The position numbers and the translations under genes were made by a program. A DNA stretch of 64,000 nt, taken from Medicago truncatula (taxonomy: Eukaryota; Streptophyta; Magnoliopsida; Fabales; Fabaceae). The stretch is from contig NC_053047.1 of the NCBI RefSeq assembly GCF_003473485.1, forward strand, positions 5,905,001-5,969,000, read 5' to 3'. The notes beneath the pieces are model-generated. The model was not told where the DNA came from and did not search any database. It saw only the letters and a list, made by a program, of their open reading frames with translations. Shown here piece after piece: positions 35,402 through 46,216 of this stretch; within the stretch, counting starts at the first letter, position 1, and each line of letters begins with the position of its first letter.

Positions 35402-37874
35402 ATGACTATTGGAATTCATGCACCTAACTTAGAGAAGAAAAAATCAAGGAAGAACAAGACAACTATTGATGTAAATGCACCTTTGTTACCTAAGACACAG
35501 GAAAGTGATGTTAAGTTTGATGAATTTAATGGAGCTTCATTTTCTGGTGCTGTTTTCAATTTATCAACCACAATTATTGGTGCTGGAATTATGGGATTGC
35601 CTGCATGTGTGAAAAAGTTAGGGATGGTGCCTGGTCTTATTGTCATAGTCCTAACAGCTTTATTGACAGAGAAGTCAATTGATTTCATAATCAGGTTTTC
35701 TAGGGCAGGGAAACTTTCTTCCTATGGAAATCTTATGGGAGATGCCTATGGGAAATACGGAAAAGCGTCGTTGGAGATATGTGTTTTAACTACCATCGGT
35801 AGTCTGATCATGTACATGATCATTATTGGTGAGACCATATTCTTAAGTCTAGACTTTTACTGTTATCATTAGAGAAGAATTTAAGGTTGTATAATTCAAT
35901 TTTGTTTTTGTTCATATTGTAGGTGATGTGATTTCTGGAACAACTTCAAGTGGAATTCACCATGCTGGTGTCCTTGAAGGATGGTTTGGTGTCCATTGGT
36001 GGACCGGGCGTACATTTGTTATTACCTTCGCAACATTTGTTGTGGTTGCACCTTTGGTCAGCTTTAAGCGGATTGGTGAGTGATATTTCTTTTCTTGTAT
36101 TAATTGGTTTGCATATAGAAACATATAGTTGTGTCATTTACCGAAATGGCTATAGATTAGATGACCATGTTAGGAAGATGACTCAAATGCGGGACGGTAA
36201 TTGTATGGATGAAAGTTTCCATTTCATCGTTTGTAAACTAAAAAAAATGGTAAACAAGATCAATAAACAACTAGGTGGTACACATGGTTATTTGGAATTG
36301 ATGCTTATTTGATACACATGATTATTTGCCAATACTCACTTTTTTCACTCAAGTACAAATTGGTCTATCTATGAAATCAAGTTTTGTTGCGATGTTATTT
36401 GGTTTGTGTCCATGTAACACTTCTATGACAAATTTAGCTGTATTCTCTGTGATTATTGCAGATTCATTGAGATTCACGTCTGCATTGTCAATTGGATTAG
36501 CAGTTCTTTTCCTTATCATTGCCGTAGGGATCTCAATTATCAAGATTATTAGCGGCGGCATTGGGATGCCAAGACTCTTCCCGGTCATTACTGATGCAGC
36601 TTCAGTTTTCGATCTATTCACTGTAGTTCCTGTGCTGATGACAGCATATGTATGTCACTACAATGGTATCGAATAGTTTGAAACCTTTCTCTTAATGTTT
36701 TTATTTCTCTCAGTAGACTTGTATAATTATAAGTTGGTTATGGATTTGCATGAAGAAGATTAAGGTCTTCTGACTACTTATTCCATAAGCATCACCTCAT
36801 TCTATGTCCAACTAATCTGAAAAGTAAGCATACGTGTCAATTTTTTATGAGCTACAAAATTGATTTTCAGATTATTTTGGTTAATTTCTGGTTGTGCATC
36901 ATTAATGAGTCAAAACACGGAACACTAAGGAAGTGTTTTTATATACTTGGTTGTTCATTCTATGTTACCAACACGACGATTGATAGTATAAATTTTTGGT
37001 TTAGGCTTGGTTTCTTAATGTGGTTGTATAATCCACAAGCTGATTCCACGTACTAATAAACATCGGCAACTATTGCAAAAGTTTCGGTTATGTGGGAGGA
37101 TGACATCAATGCAGTTAGCTATATAGATCCACTTGTTTGCTTCATAGATTTATTATATGGTGATTACAGTGTGTGCTCTTTGTTTTCAGTTCAAAGCATA
37201 GAGAATGAACTGGAGGATTCCTCACGGATACGTGGGGTTGTGCGTACGTCCCTTACTCTATGCTCTTCGGTGTACTTACTGACAAGCTTCTTTGGGTTCC
37301 TTCTATTTGGTGAAGGAGTTCTTGATGATGTTCTTGCCAATTTTGATACTGATCTTGGAATTCCCTTCGGTTCTGCGCTCAATGATGCTGTTCGTTTGAG
37401 CTATGCTGCGCATCTTGTGCTTGTATTTCCTGTAATTTTCTATGCGTTGAGGCTCAACGTAGATGGTCTGATATTTTCCTCATCAAGAAGGCCTTTGGTT
37501 GTTGATAACTTAAGATTTTCATCAGTTACTATTGCCCTTGTTCTCATTATCTTCCTCGGAGCAAATTTCATACCGAACATTTGGGTTATTTTCCAGTTCA
37601 CTGGAGCAACAGGTGCTGTCTGTATAGCATTCATATTTCCAGCTGCAATCGCTCTGAGGTGAGTTTGGTCACTGAATTCATTTAGTTCTGTAAATATGAT
37701 TAATCAACTCAAAAGTTATCATTAAGCATTTTCTTTTCCTGTAGGGATCGATACAACATAGCAACTAAAACAGACACGATTCTGGCTATCCTTATGATAG
37801 TGCTAGCGGTTTTGTCAAATGCTGTGGCGATATACAGTGATGCTTATGCTTTGATCAACGAGAAGAAAGCATAA
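35402..37874 (+). CDS. AVT6-type amino acid transporter, copy 3 (460 aa, 5 exons)
   Basis: Paralogue of the same family. Exons 35402-35828, 35923-36075, 36462-36665, 37190-37658, 37745-37874 (427/153/204/469/130 nt; 1383 nt, 460 aa). I chose the ATG at 35402, not the in-frame GTG at 35396, because all paralogues start MTI. N-terminus MTIGIHAPNLEKKKSRKNK, then APLLPKTQE and the TM1 signature with Ile for Val (STTIIGAGIMG). Exon 4 begins VQSIENELED, where copies 1, 2 and 4 have VH(N/S)IDNELED. This is the most compact copy, with introns of 94, 386, 524 and 86 nt. It lies about 1.7 kb downstream of copy 2 in the same orientation. Exon 4 is close to identical to that of copy 4 over long stretches. 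The frame is intact. Confidence 0.9.
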
Positions 37875-39990
37875 TGTGAGTGATTTCTTGATTTGATAGC
37901 TTACAATACATATATTTCCAAACTTTCAGATTAAAGGAACATAGCTACCATGTGTACAAATATTCTTCAAAAGTGTGTGAAGGCCTGCAACATGTTCAAC
38001 CTTGTTTATAATAGAGTAGGGATATTTGAACATCGCAAGTCTGACGCCGTATATGGATGTGGTATGTAAACACGCTCAACTCAACTGCCGACATGACTGA
38101 GCGAAAGAAAATAAATAAAAATACCAAATTGTATATTTATAATATACGGTGTCCGACACCATATTTGTTGTCAATATTTAATTCTCTTGTAATATGATCT
38201 TTAATGTTGTAAATGTAGAGGTTCTTATTGAATGTGCCTCCATTTCCCAGACTTCATATCCTTTATAACTGCAAGTGAGGTATTTGCTGGCACTTGTATA
38301 CATTATTATTTGTTGGGCTTCATCACAAAAAGAAATTGAATAATGGATATGAAAATGAATGACTTGTTAATGGTTTGCTTTCTAAATTTTCCTTGAAATT
38401 GAACTTTTGGTGCACTTTTCTAAATTATACTTATGTAATCAAAATCAAGTGTTTAGTTGAATATATAGTACCTTATAGTGCCTGATGGTGTTGCAGAGGG
38501 GACAAAAAAGAGAAAACTTTTCATATTCATTGTGCCCATCTATGAAGCATAGACACTCCTCGGATTGGGCGTGTCCCGATGTCGGAAATGTGTCGTGTCC
38601 GACACCGACACGACACCCACATTTGTAATTACACTGAATTATGTGATTTTTTCAAATTATTAACTGTGTCGACGTGTCCGTGTCATGTCCGGTGTCCGTG
38701 TCCGTATCTGTGCTTCATAGGTGCCCATTTTCTTACGGTAAACCACGTACATAGGTTCAGCATTGAGCATGAGATTGCATTTGATTATTAGGACTAAAAA
38801 AAATCTGGCGACCAAAACCAAAGTATGCACAAATTTACTTTTAACACATCAACAACCCATACACTCCTCAAATCCTCTAGAACTACAAAGCTAAATGCAT
38901 AATAGCCATTTCCTATAGTGATCATCTTCGATTGTGACAAAGGATTTAATAGCATAGCCTGTATAACTTAGCTCGCAGGTCACTAGTTTTTGATAGGTAA
39001 ATCTACTTTGGGGAGCAATATGCAATGAATTTCTTTTGAAACCTTCAACACCTCTTTCCTACTCTTCTTCAAAAAACTTGATTACAATTGTTGACATGAT
39101 AAGTGAGATTTAGAAGTCTTACTTTGGATGAGAAAGTAGATATTGAGCAACATATAAGTTAAGAAACCGATATACCTAATTTCTTGAGGTTTTTGATGAA
39201 GATATGATGTCAAAACTTACTTGTGTGGTTATTCTTACTTCAATGTAATGACTCACTCCAATGTTTTAAGGCTCTCTTGGAACTCCCAAGAGTGGTATCT
39301 AAGTCTGGTTCACCTTAATGAAGGAGTAGGAGTTGTTCTTGGTCTTGAATAAAGGATGCGGAGAATCTCACACTTAAAGGAGATAACGTCGATGGTACAT
39401 AATAAATATAAATTTTGAACTCAACCTATACTGATGAAATTTGATTGGATTGACTAACATGTTTGATCAAAACTGATCCAAACCACCCATAAAACACCAC
39501 TTACATGAGATGGTAGTTCACAAGACCTGGGCAGCCATATGCTTTTAATGACATAAAATGAACAAAATAATTTAGTATAAGATTTGTTTGGTGATGACAC
39601 ATTCAGCACGTGACTGGAATTAGAATTTTTTATGAACTTCAAAGCCCACAATTGCATTAGGAACCATAACTTCCTAGTATAGGACATGGTGTGAAAGGTT
39701 AGGTGAAGAATCGGGGGGAGTAATGAAGGATTTATTAACGAAATATTTTAATGAGATAAACTATTTTGATTAAAAGAGAGCACAATTACAAACTAATTTA
39801 AAATTTTGATACATTCAAATATTATTATGACCGCCCGTTACATATGTCGAGATCAAAATGACTATTATCTTCGTAAGCAAAACAAAAGGTTGTGGCATAA
39901 TATTTACCCCTTTTTAGGAACCTATCTATACATATATTCTATTATCTTATATACTTATCTATACATATATATCTATATTATTATACATAT
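37875..39990. other. 3' flank of transporter copy 3
   Basis: No gene. 37875-38450 matches the flanks of copies 1, 2 and 4, and 38822-39240 matches 54434-54852 (ACACATCAACAA, CACTCCTCAAATCCTCTAGA, ATAATAGCCATTTCCTAT). Copies 3 and 4 therefore share at least 1.3 kb of 3' flank. The rest is AT-rich. Confidence 0.6.
38540..38721. repeat. MITE, CGACAC family (copy d), best preserved
   Basis: Starts CTATGAAGCATAGACAC and ends GTATCTGTGCTTCATAG, so the ends are inverted over about 15 nt. The interior has GTGTCCGACACCGACACGAC and GTGTCCGTGTCATGTCC. It lies in the 3' flank of transporter copy 3; the matching flank of copy 4 (54420-54440) lacks it. Confidence 0.75.
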
Positions 39991-40073
39991 AAACTAGATG
40001 GAGGATTTTGGGTTGTATTTTGAAAATTGTTGTTGACGCTGTAACACATCTCTAAATGATTAAAATGACCATT

Positions 40074-40205
40074 TGGTAGTTAACTATCAATGCAACGAAC
40101 CGGTGGTAATTAACTATTGATGTAATGAACCGGCGGTAGTTAACTATCGAGGTTCTATCGGCAGTTAACTGTCGAGGTTTCATCGGCAGTTAACTGCCGA
40201 TGCTC
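40074..40205. repeat. GTTAAC minisatellite, left end of the 40-42 kb element
   Basis: Five units spaced 27-50 nt, each centred on (G/C)(T/C)AGTTAACT or TAATTAACT, with linkers such as GAACCGGTGGTA, GAACCGGCGGTA and CATCGGCAG. Several units are themselves palindromic (CGGCAGTTAACTGCCG). Confidence 0.8.
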
Positions 40206-40687
40206 TGTTATAAGAACAGAACGGCACATAGGAATTTCCAAAACTCCATTGTTGCAGTATTGAGCTTCAATGTTGCGATTTTCTCCAACTTTAAGCCATT
40301 CAACGCCAATTACAATCACAAAATCAAATAAGTGCTTATTATCCTATTGCATTGACTTTTTTTTTATTGAATTGTTACATTTTTTTGGATAAATTGTCAC
40401 ATAATTAGGTTTTGTTGATTTTTTATTTTATGATGTTAGATGTTTATGATTTGATTGAATTGTGTGATGTTGATTCGAGTAGAAATTGTTGATTAGAGTT
40501 GAATTTAATGAATTGTTGTAGAATTGCTAGGAATTATTTGAAATTCTTAGGAATTTTGTGGTAGAATTTTTAGGATTAGTGTAGGTTTTGATCTCCGATA
40601 CGTTACATTACATTATATTCTTCCTAAATATGTGGTATCATCCGATGTTGGGTTTAAATTAAATTGTTGAAAGTTTGCGAAAAATAT

Positions 40688-41086
40688 CGGCATTAAAGTG
40701 TCTTATACTAAGTGTAAAGATTTACAGCACCATTTGAAAACTCAAAAGAATGGATATAACACATGTTGCATTCTACAAAATGAGTTGTACAAATTTTCCC
40801 ATCAAATTCCCTCATATGAGTAGTGACAAACAAGAATGCATTCCAAGAGGTTGTTTTGAACTTAATCTTACTGACAAATTTCAATTGACAGAAGAGCATG
40901 ATCAAGTACAAAACAATATCTTAGAGGTGCATTCCCTTATGTCACACTCATCTTATATAAAGGAATCTGGTGAAAAAATTTGTACAACCATTAGGTAGAA
41001 TACAACATATGTTTTATCTATTCTTTTGACTTTTCAACTAGGCTTGCGAATCCTTACATTCAGTATAAGACACTTCAATACCAACA
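40688..41086. repeat. Long hairpin: about 155-nt inverted arms
   Basis: The arm 40688-40840 (AAGTGTCTTATACT ... GTTGTACAAATTTT) is mirrored by 40928-41086 (AAAATTTGTACAAC ... AGTATAAGACACTT) with scattered mismatches around a loop of about 88 nt. The apparent 82-aa + strand frame at 40750 spans this hairpin and is probably not coding. Confidence 0.8.
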
Positions 41087-41168
41087 TCTTCCGCAAATTA
41101 ACAAGAATTAAACTTAAATTCCAACAAAATAAGACACTACATAATAATGATGCTACCTAAACATAATC

Positions 41169-41507
41169 TTATGGTAGAATCAAACTCTTGAGAATATCTT
41201 CAGGCGATCTCAGCAATGTAGCTTCCATCTCAATCCTCGGGAACATGCGTTCCTGATAATATTTGGAGAACATGCTCCTCGCGTAATCATGATCTGTCAG
41301 CATTATCTTTTCGGTCTGCAAACAACCGGGACGTGTATACTGAAGGTTCTCCACCATCATTCTGTCTTCGGGGTTGTGTCCTTTATTGATTTCGTTCAGT
41401 TGATCCTTCAGATCCTTTAGCGTGACATCGACTCGAACCTTGAACAAATGAGGGTTTCTACCGTTGAAACGTACTTGAGCTTTGAACAAATTGTCCGTTG
41501 TTTCAGA
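41169..41507 (-). CDS. Small conserved-looking protein of the 40-42 kb element, function unknown (partial model)
   Basis: The - strand frame from 41507 (after acceptor-like ATGGTGTAG) or ATG 41489 to the stop at 41169 encodes about 106-112 aa, starting FKAQVRFNGRNPHLFKVRVD, followed by VTLKDLKDQLNEIN, QYTRPGC and a C-terminal MEATLLRSPEDILKSLILP. It has no signal peptide or TM segment and is rich in charged residues. It resembles, by memory, small hypothetical proteins repeatedly annotated in legume genomes near transposons; I cannot name a family. An upstream frame at 41908-41723 may be its first exon, but no good donor was found. The regular hydrophilic composition argues for coding. Confidence 0.5.
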   Translation of the reverse strand, partial: SETTDNLFKAQVRFNGRNPHLFKVRVDVTLKDLKDQLNEINKGHNPEDRMMVENLQYTRPGCLQTEKIMLTDHDYARSMFSKYYQERMFPRIEMEATLLRSPEDILKSLILP

Positions 41508-42132
41508 TCTACACCATAAGAAATTAAATAATCTATGAAAAACTCATTCAAACATTTCATCAAACACTTGAAGTACAAATTATACACAAACCCTAAAACT
41601 TAAAACTACAACATAAACATGCAAACATACTTAATCAACTTAAATCTACTCTAAAAATGATTCATAATATCTTACTTGCAAACATTTAATTCATTTTTTT
41701 TTTTTACAAAAAACAACAAAAATTAAATCAACCTAAAACTAAAATTATATATAAAAAAACAATTATAACAACTAAAATGTATAATAGCACTAAGATTTTG
41801 TCGAATAAATTTGGATGAGATTTTAGAGAGCTGTTGAGAGATTGAGTCGAGAGTGATAATAGATGCGAGAGTAATGGTTCCTCCTGAAATTTGTAGCAGA
41901 AATCGCATCGATAGTTAACTACCGATGGACTCCGCGATAGTTAACAAGAATGAGGGGCAATAATTGTTCAACCGCGGTAGTTAACCGCTGGTTAGTTCCT
42001 TCGACATTGTTTTAAGTGTGGACAACAATTTTCTTGTATTTTTCATTATTTCAATTACTCTCCTAAACAAAGTTTCCTATAAAAATATAGAAACATTATA
42101 ATGTAAATCTTTATTATTGTGATATTAAAAAA

Positions 42133-44277
42133 TATAGGGTTAAATATGTTTTTAGTCCTTATATTTTGCACCCCTTTGAAGAATAGTCCCTACATTTCAT
42201 TAAATGTTTTTAAAATCCCCACATTTTATTTCCGTTATTAAAATTAGTCCATGTTGTTAATTCTCTAACGGAATGCTGATGTGACAATTAGCGTGTCTCA
42301 ATTATTTTAGGGTTAAATATGTTTTTGGTCCCTATAAAATTGAGAACTTCTAAGTTTAGTTCTTACTTAATTTTAATAGGTTTTTTAGTCCGTACAAAAA
42401 AAAAATTACTTCTAATTTTAGTCCCTGTTACAACAAAGTTTGTTTAATTATCCTTAAACTCTTAAATTTTTGTACGATTTTTTTCAGACAAGTTTAGAAT
42501 ACTATGAAAGGTTCATTAACTAAAATTTAAAATTTTTTAACATGAAACGAATTAAATATGAATTTTTTAAAACGGAAAAAGTTAAAGATAAAATTAACAA
42601 AATTTGGATGTAGAAATCAAATTTTGCGACAATTTTTTGTAGAGGAACTTTTAGTAATGTTTTTAACACGTCTGCAAAAAATTGTTCAAAAACTCAAGAG
42701 TTTAAGCATAAATTAAACAAATTTAAATTGAGGAAGGACTAATACTGAGTGCAGAAAAAAAAATTAGGGACTAAAAGAATTATTAAAATTAAGTAAGGAC
42801 TAAACTTTTTTTTTTAGAGAAAGTAAGGACTAAACTTAAAAGGTCCCAATTTTACAGGGACCAAAAACATATTTAACCCATTATTTTAAGGTTAAATATG
42901 TTTTTGGTCCTTACATTTTACGTGAGAAATAGTCACTACATTTTAATAACTGTTTTTAAAATCCTAAAATAATAAGCCCAAAGAAAAACTTAGAAAATCA
43001 ATTTAGTGTAGTCTATAGAAAATAAATTAAAACAACTTTTAAGCCCAGAGAAAGAAAAAAAGAAAACTCAAAACAACTGGGTCCTTGGGATAGGGGGAGA
43101 CATAAGTTCCTATAAACTTTGATAAGGAAAATTATAATATATGTGAGATCGAGGATCACCATATAAAAAAGATGAGACATCAAAATATATTGAGTCTCAA
43201 AAATTAAGTTGTCCCAATAAAAAATTCTCATGACTAAATGTTTGGTTTTAGTTTTCTCATAGACTAAATTGAATCTCACATTTTTATCATGAACTTAAAT
43301 GAGTTTCACTTGTGTGTATGGGAATAGAACAGTGAACAGATTATTTTGAGTTTGATTTGTAGTGGAATATGAGTCCCCATTTAGATTCAGTTTTTCAATC
43401 TCCTTCAAGCAGTAGATTAACTTATTTTCCTCTATCTTTTCCCTCGATCATTATTAGTGTTTTGTTTTTTGTTACTTTGTTTAAGCTTTTTAATATTCTG
43501 ACTGCTCCGTTTGTTCTTACATTGTTTAGCTTGGGTTGGATATTAAACAAGTCCCACGTAGGAGGGAACAAAGAAAACTAATGTGTTTATAAATAATAAA
43601 GAGTTTGATGAGTTTATGAGTATTCATCATAGACAATTGTAAATGTAAAATGATGAATTCCTTTTATCTTAATCATGTTTTGATATGTTTTGATCTTACT
43701 AAAAAAATAACATTATTTTTTCGAATTCCTATTAACCTAATCATTTTTTGATCTTGCTCCAAAAATAACATTATTTTTTCCACACACATGTTACACCACA
43801 TGTTTTCATCTTAATCCAAAAATAGCATTATTTTTTTTACACATGTATTACAAAATGCATTAATTAAAAGAAAGGGAGGTGTTAAAAAAATAATACTTTA
43901 GAATAGTGTATATAGTATTAATTGTAAATGTAAAATGATGAATAATAATTAAAAGAATAGTTAAATATGTTTTTAGTCCTCACATTTTCCACCTCTTTGA
44001 AGAATAGTCCTACATTTTAATAAATGTTTTTAAAATCTCTAAAATAATAAAAATTATTATTCAAAATCGCGCAAAATGTTGGGATCAAAAACATATTTAA
44101 TCCTAAAATAATTGGGATTCACTAACTGCCACACATTCCGTTTAAAAATTAACAACATGGAACTAATTTTGAAAACGGAGATAAAACGTGAGAATTTTAA
44201 AAATAAAAACATTTAATGAAATGTAGGGTCTATTTTGTGTAAAATATAAATAATTAAAAACATATTTAATAAAAAAA
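42133..44277. repeat. Nest of related GGTTAAATATGTTTTT MITEs
   Basis: Ends of one family occur at 42133 (GGTTAAATATGTTTTTAGTCC), 42889 (same orientation), 43962 and, inverted, at 44080-44097 and about 44250-44277. The left part 42133-42309 is mirrored by 44100-44277 (AACATTTAATGAAATGTAGG). An original element was probably split by later insertions, including the one at 42310-42879. No gene. Confidence 0.65.
42310..42879. mobile_element. 570-bp MITE with 9-bp target duplication, nested
   Basis: Termini GGGTTAAATATGTTTTTGG / CCAAAAACATATTTAACCC are perfect inverted repeats, with further mirrored AAGTTTAGT / ACTAAACTT. ATTATTTTA is duplicated at 42301-42309 and 42880-42888. The 9-bp duplication suggests a Mutator-like MITE. 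Confidence 0.85.
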
Positions 44278-46216
44278 TATAAATCAATCAAATAAGATAG
44301 TAATAAAAGCTTAATTTCATTTTTGTCTGATTTTCTCCTGTTGGTTCAATTTCAACCCTAGCCTTACTGTTATACTTTCTCATTCTTGTGAAGAGGAATC
44401 GATTATAAAGAGAAGCGATTTTGGTGTATTCACGAAATGGGTTTTGAACTTAAAGTGACGATACATTGAAAAAGCGAAGAGATTTCACACTTTCATATTC
44501 AGATTCGCTTCATTCTCCTTGCAGGTTTCGTGGATTCAATCATTGTGAGTTTTGTTTTTGTTATTTATTTGTTCCATTAGTGCTTATGAATTCTACTTTG
44601 AAATTTCGCAAATAGTTTTAAGGCCTTGTTTGGATGATCACCTTTATTTGCAGCTTATGAAGAATCTGTTTGGTAAGATATACATTTGAGTCAATGACTT
44701 ATAGCTTATAAGTTTGTATGATTAAAAAAGACACATTTGGTAACTGTCATTTGTACACGAACTTCTAACTTATTTTCAGGAGTTTATAGCGATCTTTGAT
44801 AAGCTATTCGAGTAGTTTATAAATGATCACTTGTTATCTCAATTTTACCCTTGCAATCTAAATTGAAAAAACTAAATATTAATTAAATGTACATTTTTTT
44901 TATGTCATTTTATATTTATAAGTTACTTCAACTGCAAATTTTACCAAACATTGCAGATTCAATGAGCTAACTTTTCTGTTATTAGCTATAAACTAGCTTG
45001 TAAATCATCTGCTATAAGTTCATCTGCCATAAGTTAACTTATCAGGTATCCACCAATTTTACCAAACAGAGCCAAAGTCAAATTGTTCATTTAATAAAGC
45101 TTAACTTGAAAATTGTGGAACTGAGAGGCCTTGTTTTCATAAGTGCTCTCAGACAAAATCACAAATGCTTATGCTAGTAGATAAGCTCGAATAAGTCAAT
45201 CTAAATAGACCTTAAATCGTGTTGTCTTCACAGTTTTTGATGTTGTGGAGAATGATGCTTAAGTGTGACTCATTTATTATTGTGGTAGTCTAAGAGGGCT
45301 TCTCTAGTACATAGTGACTAACTTAGGGTCCGTTTGTTATAGATTAAAAAAAAGACTTTTTCTTTGTATTTTTCAAAAATATTTTTTTTGGAAAACTTAC
45401 TTAAAAATAGTATAAGTTATTTCAAACTTACTAACTTAGATATTCATTGTTTGAGATTTTAAAAGATAAAAATCCCATATCTTTTCAAAAAGTTATCTTT
45501 CAAAAAACAAATTATGAAAAACTATTTGAAATAGCTTCTTATTAAGAGTTTTTTTTTTTAAATTTATTATCCACAAAAAGTCGTAGCAAAAGGATGAAAT
45601 GCTTAAAATGACTTTTTAAGAGAAGATGTTTAAACCAATTTCTCATTAGAAGCTTAAACACTATAAAAATCTATTTAAAAAAAAAAAAAAAAAAAAGACA
45701 AATCTTATTTTCTGTTATGAAATTGTTCTTTTCCTTTGCCCCAAATTGTGGTAACTGGTAATGGACATCATTAACCAGCGGTTTGCTTATGTCATGTTAA
45801 CAAAATTTTGTTTTCAGTTACAATTTTATTTTGCATCTTTGATGCCAAGATTCATGCTTTCTACTATTGAACTGTTTGTATTTGTTTAGAGTCTTCACAA
45901 TCACTATTGATCATGATACTGTTTTGTTTGAGCATAAATTTTAATTTTGATGGTTTTTCACTCCCCCATACTTGATTGATATGTATATCAAAATCAATGT
46001 CTTAACAAGTATCAACCATTTTGCTACCAACTGTTTTGTTTCTATTACTTTTTTTTTTTCTTCAATTTTGATGCCCTGATTCATGCTAATGGTTTAATAC
46101 CACAATTCTTTGCTATCATTATTAACCACAAAATTTATTTGCATATCTTCAACTTTACATTCATTTTAGATTCTCTCTTGGTGTTAGGGTTTCAGGTTTT
46201 CAACATCATTTGTCCG
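44278..46216. other. Upstream region of the F-box gene
   Basis: Contains the hAT-like element 44622-45074, a long A-run near 45672-45698 and an AT-rich promoter. A stretch at 44340-44560 with TCTCCTTGCAG|GTTTCGTGG could be a 5'UTR with an intron, but this is speculative. Confidence 0.4.
44622..45074. mobile_element. hAT-like element, third copy of the TGTTTGG family
   Basis: Left GGCCTTGTTTGGATG with a second TCTGTTTGGTAAGA, right CAATTTTACCAAACAGAGCC. Internal TTATAGCTTATAAG motifs match the copies at 11453 and 24909. Shorter and more degenerate. Confidence 0.55.

Larger units (their letters stand above)
40017..42040. mobile_element. Candidate TIR transposon with GTTAAC-rich ends
   Basis: Near-terminal inverted repeats GAAAATTGTTGTTGAC (about 40021-40037) and GTGGACAACAATTTTC (about 42019-42034). 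Inside each end are arrays of GGTAGTTAACTATCGATG-like units: five at 40074-40205 and about three, inverted, at 41905-41990. The middle holds a long hairpin (40688-41086) and a small - strand gene (41169). The superfamily and exact ends are not determined. No transposase seen. Confidence 0.55.

Noticed and set aside
40074..40205. Regular GTTAAC repeats considered as a CRISPR-like array
   Set aside because: Units are short, spacing is irregular, units are mirrored at the other end of the element, and the genome is a plant's.
40750..40998. 82-aa + strand frame
   Set aside because: Lies across the two arms and loop of the long hairpin; a frame on the other strand exists for the same reason.
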